Shown here: one piece after another, positions 47,073 to 58,569 of the stretch
Layout of the letters: each line of letters starts with the position of its first letter
Position numbering within the stretch: the first letter of the stretch is position 1
Origin: Larix kaempferi
Taxonomy: Eukaryota > Streptophyta > Pinopsida > Pinales > Pinaceae
NCBI GenBank assembly: GCA_027924585.1
Contig: BSBM01000361.1
Span: 70,120,501-70,184,500, forward strand
Reading direction: 5' to 3'
Length of the DNA stretch: 64,000 bases
Made by a program: the position numbers and the translations under genes
The notes under the pieces: generated by a model
Database searches by the model: none
What the model was told of the DNA's origin: nothing
Seen by the model: only the letters and a program-made list of their open reading frames with translations

Positions 47073-47796
47073 CATGAGATCATAAGATCATCATGTTCAT
47101 CATTGTCACCATCATCGATGTCATTGTTGTTGTTGGTTTGTCCATGGTTATGTAAACCAATAAACCAACCATGGTTTAATATTTATAGGTTATGTAAACC
47201 AATAGTGGTTCTCATAACCTAAATAATGGTCCATGGTTGATAAATTTACTATATGATTCATGGTCCATGTGTAGGGTCCTACACATAATTACTTTACCTT
47301 ACAAGCGAGATATTGTGGCCATTTCAGTATTTGTAACATTGACGATGGTTCTCTTGGCCTATACCATGGCCTATAAACTAATTTTAGGGCCTAATACCAT
47401 ATTAATTTGCTATGGGGTTGATGGACATCCATGCATGTTAACCTAGACTACTACATATGACCTACATATGGAATATCTAGCCTATATGTAACAATTCCCT
47501 CTGTTGCTCTTGAGTGATGATTAAGGCCTTGCGACATCACATAATCTCTAAAGAGTGAATCTAATTTCAACTACAAGTGGGATATGTTTGTAATTTTTAG
47601 ATCTGTAACACCAAAAATGAAAATTTTCCTGCCAATTTCAACATGCTAGTAATTTTCATTCCATCACCCTTTCCTCTCATTGTTTTCCCCTTTTTGTGAA
47701 GGGTGACTCAAGTGGATTCCAATGGACAACAATGGCAATAAGAGAGCATAACATAACACACACATGCCCATATCCAAGGCCGAGAATATATTGCAA
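47073..47796. other. CACTA interior, non-coding
   Basis: A duplicated phrase GGTTATGTAAACCAATA (near 47146 and 47188) flanks an inverted CCATGGTT, and one copy of the diverged ~170 bp repeat lies around 47250-47400. No gene recognised. Confidence 0.5.
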
Positions 47797-48066
47797 ACTA
47801 ATGAGTTGAGTGAATTCAAGATGCAATTACAATAATTATTAGACAAAGGGTTCATATGACCAAGTGAATCACCTTGCATAGAACACATATTGGTAGTCAA
47901 TAAGAAGGATGGAACCTTTTGGATGTGCATTGGCTATTCAATGTTAAATAAGGTTACAATTAAGAACCAGTACCTCCTGCCCAAATTGATGATCCTCTTT
48001 ATTAACTTAGATGGGAAAAGGTTTTTCTAAAGTTGGGCTCAAGTTTTGGGTATCATCAATATATGA
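47797..48066 (+). pseudogene. Ty3/gypsy reverse transcriptase relic
   Basis: Reads NELSEFKMQLQ, a stop, LLDKGFI, a stop in place of the usual Arg, PSESPC, ILVVNKKDGTFWMCIGYSML and NKVTIKNQYLLPKL, ending near NLDG. A frameshift follows and FSKVGLKF is still visible. This is the gypsy RT stretch normally read as VKKKDGSWRMCIDYRALNKV. The catalytic YxDD region is missing. It is unrelated to gypsy F, which starts 12 kb away. Confidence 0.8.
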
Positions 48067-48110
48067 GAGAAAAGACTCGTCTACATTATTTAAGATGTTC
48101 CACCACCTGT

Positions 48111-48172
48111 CGCCTTGCTATAGACACATGACGCCTTGCTGTAGACACATGACACCTTGTTGTAGACATGTG
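48111..48172 (+). repeat. 21 bp tandem triplication
   Basis: Three copies of CGCCTTGCTGTAGACACATG-A, the third diverged at its end. Confidence 0.85.
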
Positions 48173-48599
48173 TTAGTGCATACCACCAACTCAAACTGCG
48201 TGAAGAATGAGCTCTCCACCATTATCATCGATGCCTATGATCGGAGATGGCCAGGGAAGAAATTTAGGTTAAACATGCCTGATAATGGCATGGTTTCGAA
48301 GTTTACACGTATTGTTCCCGAGGAGTTGTTGTTAACACGAAGCTTTGGACCCAGTCTAATAAAATACAAGGAGGCATAATTTTAAATTTAACCAAAATTT
48401 AAATACAATGGTCAGGGCTGTTATATTCAAATTCATCAGTTTCCATGTGTTCTTTGAAATAGTGAGTGGAGGTGTCTTTCACCAAAATCCCAATTCCACT
48501 TTGATCCTTATTTGTTGCGCCATTGAAGAATCCCATGGGGGTCGGCTCTCAAACTAGGGGATCCTAACTATGAAGCAAATGTAATAATATCCATGATTA

Positions 48600-49200
48600 A
48601 AATCATATACTAGAGGTCATGTGGCCATGTACCTTGAATTCTATTAGATAAAAATAGGCCATCAACACCCAACTTGAAAATTGAATTCCCTAAGCATACA
48701 TAACATTCCTTAAGACATAAAATTATCTTGTGAGGTTCATGGTCCACACTTGAATCCCTAGGACATCACACATTCCCTATATGATACAATGGCCATTTCA
48801 ACAATAACTATGCCAATGAATTTTCTCATGGTCTAGGGTCAAACATCATAGTCTAAGGCCATAAAAATTGCCTTAGGGACTCATGGGCCATGTGTGATGT
48901 GTTAAACCACCACACATGCCCAAAATAGAGAACCTTAAGCCTACGAGTGATATATGGTCACCATTTCAATATTCATCGGTGCATGAAAATATGGTTCTCT
49001 AGGTCCATTTCATGTTTTATGCATGAAATATTGGATACTAAGAAATAACACATTTTATTTTATTAGTTATGGAAGTAGAGCCCATGCCACCACTTAAACC
49101 CTCCATAGGGAATATTTGGATATCTTTTAATGGGATATGGTTGTCTTTTTAACGCTTACGTCATAATATTTAGCAAGTCCAAAGAAATAGTATTAGGCAA
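48600..49200 (+). repeat. Diverged ~170 bp tandem repeat
   Basis: The phrase ATGGNCACCATTTCAA...ATG followed by GGTTCTCTAGG-like sequence recurs near 48787, 48957 and, more weakly, 49130, with a further copy near 47321. Spacing between the first two pairs is about 170 bp. Confidence 0.45.
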
Positions 49201-51364
49201 TACCATTTTCCTTTATGTAGGTTCAACGACCATGGGTAGGGCCTCATGCCATCGCATGGGTCTCATTAGTGTTCCTCCTCTCACCATTCATTGTGACACC
49301 ATGTCTAGAACACTTTCGCAGTGTGAGATCTCCAAAAACAATGCATGGTTGTTTCTTTTGTTGCCACATAGAGCACAAAACAATATTGGGCTTAGGCTTG
49401 TAGGTGGATTGGAATAACCACCCTTATACAATATGTTGGGGATCTGATAGATCTCAAGTTAAAGTCCAATTGTTGGAAAATGATTTGATGATGCTAGCTG
49501 GTTTTTTTCGACAAGTTGGCTTGTTTCTAATGCAGTAGGATGATCTTCAATCTTCTAAAATATATGAACCCGCAAGTGGAAATCGGTCGATAATTTATCA
49601 CTTCCCGGAGGACTTAGACCAAAGAAATTGTATAGGTCAAACGTCTCACTAGAAAAAAATTACCAGCAACATATGTCAACCTTGTGTTATGGAAACTATT
49701 CTAGACAATGCACCCTTGCAAGTGCACATCAGACCCCTAGCTTTGCCTTTACAAGAAAAATGTGATTTACATATGTAGTAACACCTCAACCAATGTGCCA
49801 TAAGATCCTTCACCCCACACTTTTTGTTCAAGTAGGGGACTATGTCATGGTTTTGCATATCATATTATAAAGATACTTTTTTGCGTACCTTTCCTTTTTC
49901 CTGCCACTCGTTTTAGTGTGAAATTTTGGACAAATTGGTTCAATTTTGAGAAATTTGGACAAATTGGATCAATCCCGTCTATATGCACTTCTTATCCTTC
50001 ATCACTCTCTCGATATACTGTATTTCCGGTCCAAGTTTATTGGAAAAACAACTTCTACAGATAAGTTACGAATCTTTCTAGCTGCCTTCATCTATATCTC
50101 TCTCGATATCTAGCGACCTTCACCTATAGCTCCTTTACTCTAGAAATATAATAAGTTGAATTTTCTCAACTAAGCCTACTCTAGGATTCTTCTGAAGCCT
50201 CCTATAGGATTCATCTCTTTCATACTCTCCTTGGACCTTTCTTATCTTAACTTGCAAGATTCTCGCCCTCTTTCTAATCCTTATATCATTTCACCCACTA
50301 AACCTCAATGCGGGCATGCTTCAAACTCTCCAACAAATCTATCCAACCATTGCTGGAGTTGTTCTTCTATATAGAAATTGTTTTTATTTGACACCACCTA
50401 ATAAAGGGAGGGTTTGGGATGGTTCCACTACATGTGAATTTAACACACATATAGGAAGAAAACTTAGTTTCTCTACTCAATAGAGCTATTATATTAACCC
50501 CTTCTCCAACTCACAAGGCTCAATAGGCATTTGACTGCTCAAAGTGCACAAGTAATCAGTAACAAATAAAATCAAACACACACTCATTCATTCATACATT
50601 TTCATATAATAGGCTATTCATTAATATTCTTCATTAATATCAAAAATAAATAATTTACAATAGCCTCTATGGGCTACCAAAATAAAAATTTAAACTCCTA
50701 ATACCTACTAGTGTTAGTCTTAGTTACGGTTTTACAAACTACAAAGTTTACATTGATACCTAAACTTACAATTGCCTACATGTTTTACTCCCGCAAATTA
50801 TTTTTCTTTTCAAGTGCTTGGCCTCTACTCATTTTATTTCATCTCTATATTCTCCTCTTCTTAGGATTCATGGCCTCTTCTTCTATCTTCTCTATTTCAC
50901 TATTCATTGTCATTATCTTCATCATCATAATCGTCACCATTGATCTCATGATGATCTCCATTGTCATCATACTTATCCTTGTGATCATCATCGTCCTTCT
51001 CATATGTCATCAACTTTGAACTTAAATATGTACACACATCAATCCACTTTACTTCCATGGAATAATTGACCTCTTACAACCCAAACTTTAGGATCTCATA
51101 CATATGAAAGGGTAATGATAGAAGTTAAATTTTGTTAAAATTGCCCCTTCATCGTTTTCAAAGAGGAGGGCGCCAAATTTTGTCAAAATTGCCTCCCTGT
51201 GGCACATCGACTTTAGTCATTCGATCAGGGTTTCGACTAGGACTACAGAGCAATGTCATGCAATAATTCATTGGGTGATCCAAGAATCTTTGAAGGAGTC
51301 TTTTTACTTAAGCAAACAACATTTTCTTCAAGGGATCAGGTACGAACGAATGTTGAATGACCAA

Positions 51365-51369
51365 GGAAA
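51365..51369 (+). repeat. Left TSD (GGAAA) of Copia E
   Basis: Matches 58565-58569 exactly. Confidence 0.9.
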
Positions 51370-51977
51370 TGTTGATGTATATGTAACTTCGGAATGTATT
51401 TCATCTGTGTATTATATATATATTTATTGTACCCTTATAAGAGATGTGTTATTCCTCTATAAGGAAGTGTCGTCATGTGGATTGACAAGTGTCGCAAGTG
51501 TGTGTACTTGCCGATGGGTTATTAGACCACCATATGGGGTCGGCCCTAATTAATATATAATATAATGTGGATGTATCTAAGTAGACAAGTCGGCCCCAGT
51601 AGGTCACCGGGCAAAAAGGTGAGTATAAATAGAGATAGGAGATCTCTATTTTACTCATTCAGAAAAGTAACTCACTCTCTCTCTGAAAAGTGGCGCACTA
51701 GTGAGGAGGAGGAGGATCATCTACTAGGAGACTATCTCAGTGTTATTTGGTTGTATTTTGGTTGAGCCATTGCTCTCTCTATCTCTGAGGAAGTTGTGGG
51801 GTTTTTCACCTTAGGGTTTTCCCCACGGAAACTCTGTGTCTCTTGTCTCTATGATTTTGATTCTTGTGATGCTTGTGATGCTTGTCATATTATGATTTTC
51901 ATGCATTGATATACTGTAGATGTTATTCTCTCAGCAAAGATCCTATAGTATTGTGATTTAATACTCAAAATTTAACA
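51370..51977 (+). repeat. 5' LTR of Copia E
   Basis: 608 bp, TGTTGATGTATATG...CAAAATTTAACA. Contains a TATAAATAG box at 51624. Confidence 0.92.
51624..51632 (+). promoter_or_regulatory. LTR TATA box of Copia E
   Basis: TATAAATAG at the position conserved in all four C/E-family LTRs. Confidence 0.55.
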
Positions 51978-51990
51978 TGGAATCAGAGCT
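51978..51990 (+). other. Primer-binding site of Copia E
   Basis: TGGAATCAGAGCT, one base from the initiator tRNA-Met PBS (T to A). Confidence 0.88.
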
Positions 51991-52551
51991 AAACTGAGAA
52001 GAAGACATTTTGCGGTGACGGAATCTTGTGTTCCTTGTTTATTGGGTTTCTCTCCATAGATTTTTGAAATTCAGTATAGTAGATTGGATCTACTCATCAA
52101 GGCGCATCTATCTGTCCAATCAGAATTCAGTTCCGAGCATTTTCAGATTTGGCCTTAAAAATTAGGGTTTCCACAAAAATAGGAATTTCTAGAAACTGTA
52201 GGCACAGCTGGAAGCTCCTTACAAAAATCGAAGGTTAGAGCTTTGGATCGAGATTTTTGGATGAGTAGATCTCCGGGAAACTCAAACCCTAATTCAGGGC
52301 TCTCCCTAGTGAACCCGGGAGGACAAAAAGACAATTTTGAAGGGCAAGACTTTGCTGATCTCAAATTATGAATGTACTAGGCTGATCAGCTCTCCAAGGT
52401 GCATCTTTCTATCCTTTTGGAATTTTGAAATTCACATTTTGAATTTTTAGAGTTTCTCTGACAAACCCTAATCTGGGACCAGATCCAGTTTTCAGCACTT
52501 CAAGTGGTAAGTCCTAAATCTTTTCTATTTCCATTTGAAGTACTCTTAAAG
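51991..52551 (+). other. Untranslated leader of Copia E
   Basis: Aligns with the Copia C leader (32569-33129). No ORF. Confidence 0.7.
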
Positions 52552-55500
52552 ATGTCTCTCCACACCAAGCTTGAGGATAAGCTTGAAGGGGATGATAACT
52601 TCCGAGCCTAGAAGTATAGGATTGGGTTAATCCTGGAAGAGAATGAGTTGGACTCATATGTGAAAGAAGACATACCTATCCCAGAGGATGAAGAAGCCAA
52701 GGAATTGCATGAGAAGAACTTGGTCAAGGAAAAGAGAATCATTGCTGATTCTATCAAAGACCATCTCATACCTCATGTGTCTTCTCTTAAGACACCCAAA
52801 GAGATGTTTGAATCTTTGACCAAGCTATTTGAAGGAAAGAACATAAATCGGAAGATGACCCTGTGGAACCAATTGAAAGAGGTGAAGTTTCAGAATGGAG
52901 AAACCATTCAATCTTACTTTTCAAGGGTCTCCCAGATCAAGGAACAATTAGAAGCAGTAGATGAAATGGTGGAGAATGGTGAAGTGGTGATGACCACTCT
53001 AAATGGCCTACCCAGGTCATGGGATTCCTTTATTCAAGGAATTTGTGCAAGGAAGAAGTTCATCTCCTTCAACAGATTGCGGGAAGAATGCTCTCAAGAA
53101 GAAGCTAGGCTTATAGCTCGTGAGGAAAAGATGGGAGGAGAAGATCAAGCTCTTGCAACTCACACCAAAAGAAGCAAAACCAAGAAGGATCACTCTCACC
53201 ACAGAAGATCCCATTAAAAGAGTAAGAAGGACCTAAGATGATTCACATGCAATGAGAAGGGTCACTTTGCTTCAGATTGTCCCAAGAACAAAAGGGATAA
53301 TAACAACAACTCTAGTAAGAAGAAGAAGGGTAGAAAAAGAAGGTTTCATGCTCATGCTGCCGAAGATGATGAACCTCCAAAGAAGAAGGCTAGGGCAGAA
53401 AGTAGTAGTGATGATGACTCATCAAGTGAAGAAGAATATGTTCTAATTTCTACTCTTACAGGTACCATCTCCCATGGATGTAATGATTGGTTGATTGATA
53501 GTGGGGATTCCAAACACATGACTAGGTTTAAGGAATCCTTTGTGAACCTATCTAAACATGAATCACCTCATAAGGTGAAACTTGGGGATGATTATCAATA
53601 CCCAATAAAAGGAAGTGGTGAAGCCTCCTACAACCTAGATTCTGGAAAATCATTGAAGATGAAAGAAGTACTTTATGTACCTAGACTCAAGAAGAACTTA
53701 CTCTCCATCTCTGCATTGGATGCAAAAGTTATGAGGGTTGCATTTGTGGATGGACAAGTCCTAATGTGGCCAAAGGGAAAGACCATAGATGATGCAGCAG
53801 TGATTGGAGAGCAAGAGGGAGGCTTGTATAAATTGAAGGGACAACTTGAACATGCCATGGTGCATGAATCCATGGAGCCAAGCGAACTTTGGCATAGAAG
53901 ACTTGCTCATATGCACTATAGGGCACTTCCAATTGCAAGCAAGGTAGTAGAGGGTCTTCCTGAAATCAAGACCAAACATGAAGGTGTTTGCAAAGGATGT
54001 GCAAAAGGTAAGAACATTAAGAAGGCTTTCCCAAGCAGTGAAAGCAAGGCAAAAGACATCCTGGAAATCATCCACTCAGATGTATGTGGCCCTATGTCTT
54101 CCAGTTCCCTGAGTGGGTATGTTTACTATGTATCATTTATTGATGACTTCTCCAGGAAGACTTGGGTATACTTCTTGAAGGGCAAAGATGAGGTGCTTGA
54201 TAAATTCAAGGAATTCAAAACCTTGATGGAGAATCAAATTGACAAGAAAATCAAGACATTCAGATCTGACAATGGTGGAGAATTCACCTCAAGTGACTTC
54301 AAGAAGCTTTGCAGTGATTCAGGGATTAAGAGGGAGTTGACTGCTCCTTATAATCCTCAACAGAATGGAGTTGCAGAAAGGAAGAACAGAACTATCATGG
54401 AAGCAGCAAGGGCAATGTTGCATGACCAGGATCTTCCTATGCATCTATGGGCAGAAGCAGCTAGAACAGCTGTATATGTGCAGAACAGAACACCACACAA
54501 GATATTGGACAACAAGACACCAGAAGAGGTCTTTTCTGGTAAGAAACCTGAAGTCAGCCATCTCAAAATATTTGGTTGTCTAGTATATACTCATGTCCCA
54601 AAAGAGAAGAGGACTAAACTAGATCCTTCAGAAAATAAGGGCATCTTTGTCGGTTATAGTGAAAGCTCGAAGGCTTACAGAATATACTTTCCAGGGTTCA
54701 AGAAAATTGATGTCAGCAGGGATGTAACATTTGATGAAAACTCAGCATTCATCAAATCAAGGAAGGCACCTACCGAAGTTTATGAATAACCTAAGGAAAC
54801 AAGATTTCAGGACACTACGATGACTGAAGCAGTTCTAGAAGTTGTTCATGAGTTTGAAGATCCACAAGAACCTATAGATCCACCCTGTGAGGATAACTCT
54901 CACAAGAGGAAACCTGTATGGGCTAGAGAGCTCATTCAAGATGCAGAAAGATTTGGCATTCTAGAAGAAGAACACAGAGCAAAGAAGAGAACTAGATCAC
55001 ATACCAGCTATGTTGCTTTACTCTGTGACATCATGAACAAAGAGCCTTCCAGTTATGAAGAAGCAGTAGAAAAGAAAGAATGGAAGGATGCTATGATCGA
55101 GGAATACCAATCAATAATGAAGAATGATGTTTGGGATGTTGTCCCAATACCTAAAGAGAAGTCTGTTGTAACTTCAAAATGGATCTACAAAATCAAGCAT
55201 GCTGCAGATTGCAGCGTGGAAAAGTACAAAGCAAGATTCGTAGCTCGAGGATTCTCTCAAAAGGAGGGAATAGATTATGAAGAAACCTTTGCACTTGTAG
55301 CCAGGTACAATTCCATCAGAACAGTACTTGCCCTAGCTGCAGCAATGAAATGGAAAATACACCAGATGGATGTCAAGACTGCTTTCCTGAATGGTGTAGT
55401 AGAAGAGGAAGTATATGTGGAACAACCACTCAGTTTTGAAATACTTGACAGGGAATCATATGTATGCAGATTGAAGAAATCCTTGTATGGCTTGAAGCAA

Positions 55501-56586
55501 GCTCCCAAAACCTGGTATGGTAGGATGGACAGTTTCCTATCTAGTTTGGGCTTTACCAAGAGTAAAGCAGATTCCAATCTTTACTACAAGGTTGAGGAAG
55601 GGAATCTAGTGATTCTACTCCTATATGTGGATGACCTATTTGTGACAGGAGATGACAGACTGATTGCAGATACTAAGAGGAAGCTTGCAGCTAAATTCGA
55701 TATGAAAGATTTGGGAATGATGCACTATTTACTAGGTATGGAGGTGTGGCAAAATGCAGGTGGGATCTTCCTTGGTCAAGGGAAGTACACAGTAGATATC
55801 CTGAAGAGATTCGGGATGATGGATTGCAAGACCATGGCCACACCGATGGCATCGAATCTGAAGCTTCTATGTGATGCTTCATCTGAGCCAGTTGATGTCT
55901 CTATGTATCGTCAGATGATTGGGTCCTTGATGTACCTGACAAACACGAGACCAGACATTTGCTTTGCTGTGAACACATTGAGCTAGTTCCTGACGGATCC
56001 GAGGAGTGTTCACCTGGTTGTTGTAAAGCATGTTCTGAGGTACCTGAAGGGTACAGTGGATTATGGGCTCAAGTATGAAGCGAATCAAAAGTTTAACCTA
56101 TAGGGTTATGTTGATTCAGATTGGGCTGGCAGTGCTACAGATAGGAAGAGCACATCTGGGTGCTACTTCAGTATGGGATCAGGTGTGATCTCTTGGTTGA
56201 GCAGGAAGCAGTCCTAGATAGCACTGAGTATAGCTGAGGCAAAGTATGTTGTAGCCTGTTCAGCTAGTTGTGAGGAAGTATGGCTACGGAAGCTACTGTC
56301 TGAGTTTTTTGATCTCCCGTTGGAGGCTACTAGTATCTTCTGTGATAACCAGAGTTGTGTAAAGCTGTCTGAGAACCCAGTGTTTCATGACAGGTCGAAA
56401 CACATAGACATCAAATATCACTATATCAGGGATATGGTGCAGAGAGGAGCTGTGAAGCTTCTGTATGTTGCGACGGACGAGAAGATTGCAGATGTGCAGA
56501 CGAAACCACTAGCCAGAGTGAAGTTCGAGTACTTCAGAGAGAGACTTAGCGTTCTTCAAATCGAGGACACTTCGAGGAAGAAGTGA
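52552..56586 (+). pseudogene. Copia E gag-pol pseudogene
   Basis: Gag starts MSLHTKLEDKLEG at 52552, with a TAG replacing Trp at ~52609. The gag body SLKTPKEMFESLTKLFEGKN runs to a TAA at 53215, and the zinc knuckle is broken because its first Cys has become TGA (~53238; FTCNEKGHFASDC follows). The protease reads MIDSGDSKHMT, DSGD instead of DSGA. Integrase (54060-54450) keeps HSDVCGPM, FIDDFSRKTW, DNGGEF and PQQNGVAERKNR, so its DDE residues are all present. A TAA at 54787 follows. RT keeps [23 protein letters not shown] and YVDDLFVTG. TAGs occur at 55984, 56101 and ~56216 in RNase H. The family terminus TSRKK ends at 56586. It is the best-preserved pol in the window apart from these stops. 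Confidence 0.93.
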
Positions 56587-57953
56587 TGGACACATTTGCT
56601 GAAGCCATTCCAAGCATGTTGGAAGGAGGATCCTTCACATGGCTATGGATGTAAGCGCTGGATGATGAGCATCAGGATGATGTTCTGGTTTCTCCTTGTA
56701 TATGATCAGTTGGATCTTTTTTTTGTATGTACGCATCATGTTGGATGCTAGATATGATCAGTTGGATCATTTATGTATGTATGCATCATGTTGGATGCTG
56801 GATATGATCAGTTGGATCATGTGTATGTATTTTGTATATGCATCATGTTGGATGCTTGGACCATGTATCTGTATATGTATCAGGTGGATACATTGTATGA
56901 TCAGGTGGATCATGTATGGTGATATGTATCATGTATTTGTATTTGTATCAAGTGGATACATTGTATGATCAGGAGGATCATGTATGATGATATGTATCAG
57001 GTAGATACTTGGCATGCAACAGGATGTTGCAGTGATGATCAGGATGATCATGAATGATGAGCTTCAGGATGTTTCTCCAGATGACATGCAGCAGGATGTT
57101 GCAGTGATGATGATTAGGATGATCATGGGTACATCAGGATGATGTATGTTGAGTATCAGGTTGATACTTTGTGGCTGTGGATCAGGTTGTGCAGAGAAGC
57201 ATGTCTAGGAGATCCTATAGGTCAGAGTTGTGTACCCGTAACAGCCTGGGATGCTCTTTCGAGACATTGCTCTGGGAGGACATGTAATTTGTGCCCTGGG
57301 AGATCCTTCAGGTCAGATTTGTGTACCCGTAACATCCTGGGATGCTCTTGTGAGGTTTTGTCCTATGGCATGTAATTTGGGCCCTGGGAGATTTCAGGTC
57401 GGAGTTGTGTACCCGTAACATCCTGAGATGCTCTTTCGAGGATTTTCCATGACCACATGTAATTTGTGCCCTGGGAGATTTCAGGTCAGAGTTGTGTACC
57501 CGTAACATCCTGAGATGCTCTTGCTAGGTTTTCTGGTAGACCACATGTAATTTGTGCCCTGGGAGATCCTACAGGTCAGATTTGTGTATCCGTAACATCC
57601 TGGGATGCTCTTTCGAGGTTTTGTGGTGGGGTCACATGTAATAGCGCCCTGGGAGATCCTACAGGTCGGAGTTGTGTACCCGTAACATCCTGGGATGCTC
57701 TTTCGAGGTTTTGTGATGCACGTAATAAGTCCTGAGGATTCCACAGTATGGCCAGTGATGATGAAGACCTACAGGTGGTAGGCCTACATCCAGTGTGAAA
57801 AAGGACTAGCTCTGTAGAACTTCCTATGATGAGTAGAGTCAGAGATTGGTTGAGATAGTAGCAGCAGTGATGATGATGATGACGATACATTGATGACGAT
57901 GATCCAGAGAAGAAGACTTGTCTAATAGATCTGTGTCGAGAAATACCTTCCTA
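56587..57953 (+). other. Non-coding 3' spacer of Copia E with minisatellites
   Basis: Homologous in plan and partly in sequence to the Copia C spacer: conserved start (CCATTCCAAGCATG, GGAAGGAGGATCC), ATGTTGGATGCT...GATCAGTTGGATC repeats (56740-56990), then the ~88 bp array, then the conserved end block. Confidence 0.75.
57198..57720 (+). repeat. Minisatellite, ~88 bp unit, about 6 copies
   Basis: Units carry CATGTAATTTGTGCCCTGGG, AGGTCAGAGTTGTGTACCCG, TAACATCCTGGGATGCTC and TTTCGAGG. Starts near 57282, 57370, 57455, 57544 and 57636, plus one partial before. Copia C has about three copies of the related unit. Confidence 0.88.
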
Positions 57954-57965
57954 GTTAAGAGGGAG
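57954..57965 (+). other. Polypurine tract of Copia E
   Basis: GTTAAGAGGGAG abutting the 3' LTR, identical to Copia C. Confidence 0.8.
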
Positions 57966-58564
57966 TGTTGATGTATATGTAACTTCGGAATGTATTTCAT
58001 CTGTGTATTATATATATATTTATTGTACCCTTATAAGAGATGTGTTATTCCTCTATAAGGAACTGTCGTCATGTGGATTGACAAGTGTTGCAAGTGTGTG
58101 TACTTGCCGATGGTTTATTAGACCACCATATGGGGTCGGCCCTAATTAATATATAATATAATGTGGATGTATCTAAGTAGACAAGTCGGCCCCAGTAGGT
58201 CACTGGGAAAAAAGGTGAGTATAAATAGAGATAGGAGATCTCTATTTTACTCACTCGAAAAAGTAACTCACTCTCTCTCTGAAAAGTGGCGCACTAGTGA
58301 GGAGGAGGAGGATCATCTGCTAGGAGACAATCTCAGTGTTATTTGGTTGTATTTTGGTTGAGCCATTGCTCTCTCTATCTCTGAGGAAGTTGTGGGGTTT
58401 TTCACCTTAGGGTTTTCCCCACGGAAACTCTGTGTCTCTTGTCTCTATGCTTTTGATTCTTGTGATGCTTGTCATATTATGATTTTCATGCATTGATATA
58501 CTATAGATGTTATTCTCTCAGCAAAGATCTTATAATATTGTGATTTAATACTCAAAATTTAATA
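57966..58564 (+). repeat. 3' LTR of Copia E
   Basis: Matches 51370-51977 with one short deletion of a repeated GCTTGTGAT phrase. The terminal ACA has mutated to ATA. Confidence 0.92.
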
Positions 58565-58569
58565 GGAAA
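58565..58569 (+). repeat. Right TSD (GGAAA) of Copia E
   Basis: Perfect partner of 51365-51369. Confidence 0.9.

Larger units (their letters stand above)
48067..51364. other. Non-coding sequence between gypsy relic and Copia E
   Basis: Holds a 21 bp triplication (48111), diverged ~170 bp repeats (48600-49200), an ATC/CAT-rich stretch (50900-51010), and a doubled AAATTTTGT(T/C)AAAATTGCC phrase (~51127 and ~51173). Several frames reach ~100 codons (for example 48011-48379 and 49130-49417) but carry no recognised domain. Confidence 0.5.
46344..51369 (+). mobile_element. Left end and interior of a CACTA-type DNA transposon
   Basis: The sequence abruptly leaves Copia B pol at CACTACAACAAAATAGCCC, a typical En/Spm (CACTA) terminal inverted repeat, preceded by GGA as the probable 3-base TSD. 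A dense subterminal repeat array follows, also typical. No TNP2-type transposase was recognised. The matching right terminus (a TTGTTGTAGTG end) is not present downstream, so the element runs past the window, was truncated, or is non-autonomous with later insertions (Copia E, gypsy F). The right limit given here is only the start of Copia E. Confidence 0.65.
51370..58564 (+). mobile_element. Copia element E (complete, decayed)
   Basis: 7.2 kb with LTRs, PBS, leader, gag-pol, minisatellite spacer and PPT in the same order as Copia C, to which it is closely related throughout. Flanked by GGAAA duplications. The reading frame is interrupted by about seven or more stops, so it is inactive. LTRs differ at roughly 2-3% by eye. 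Confidence 0.93.
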
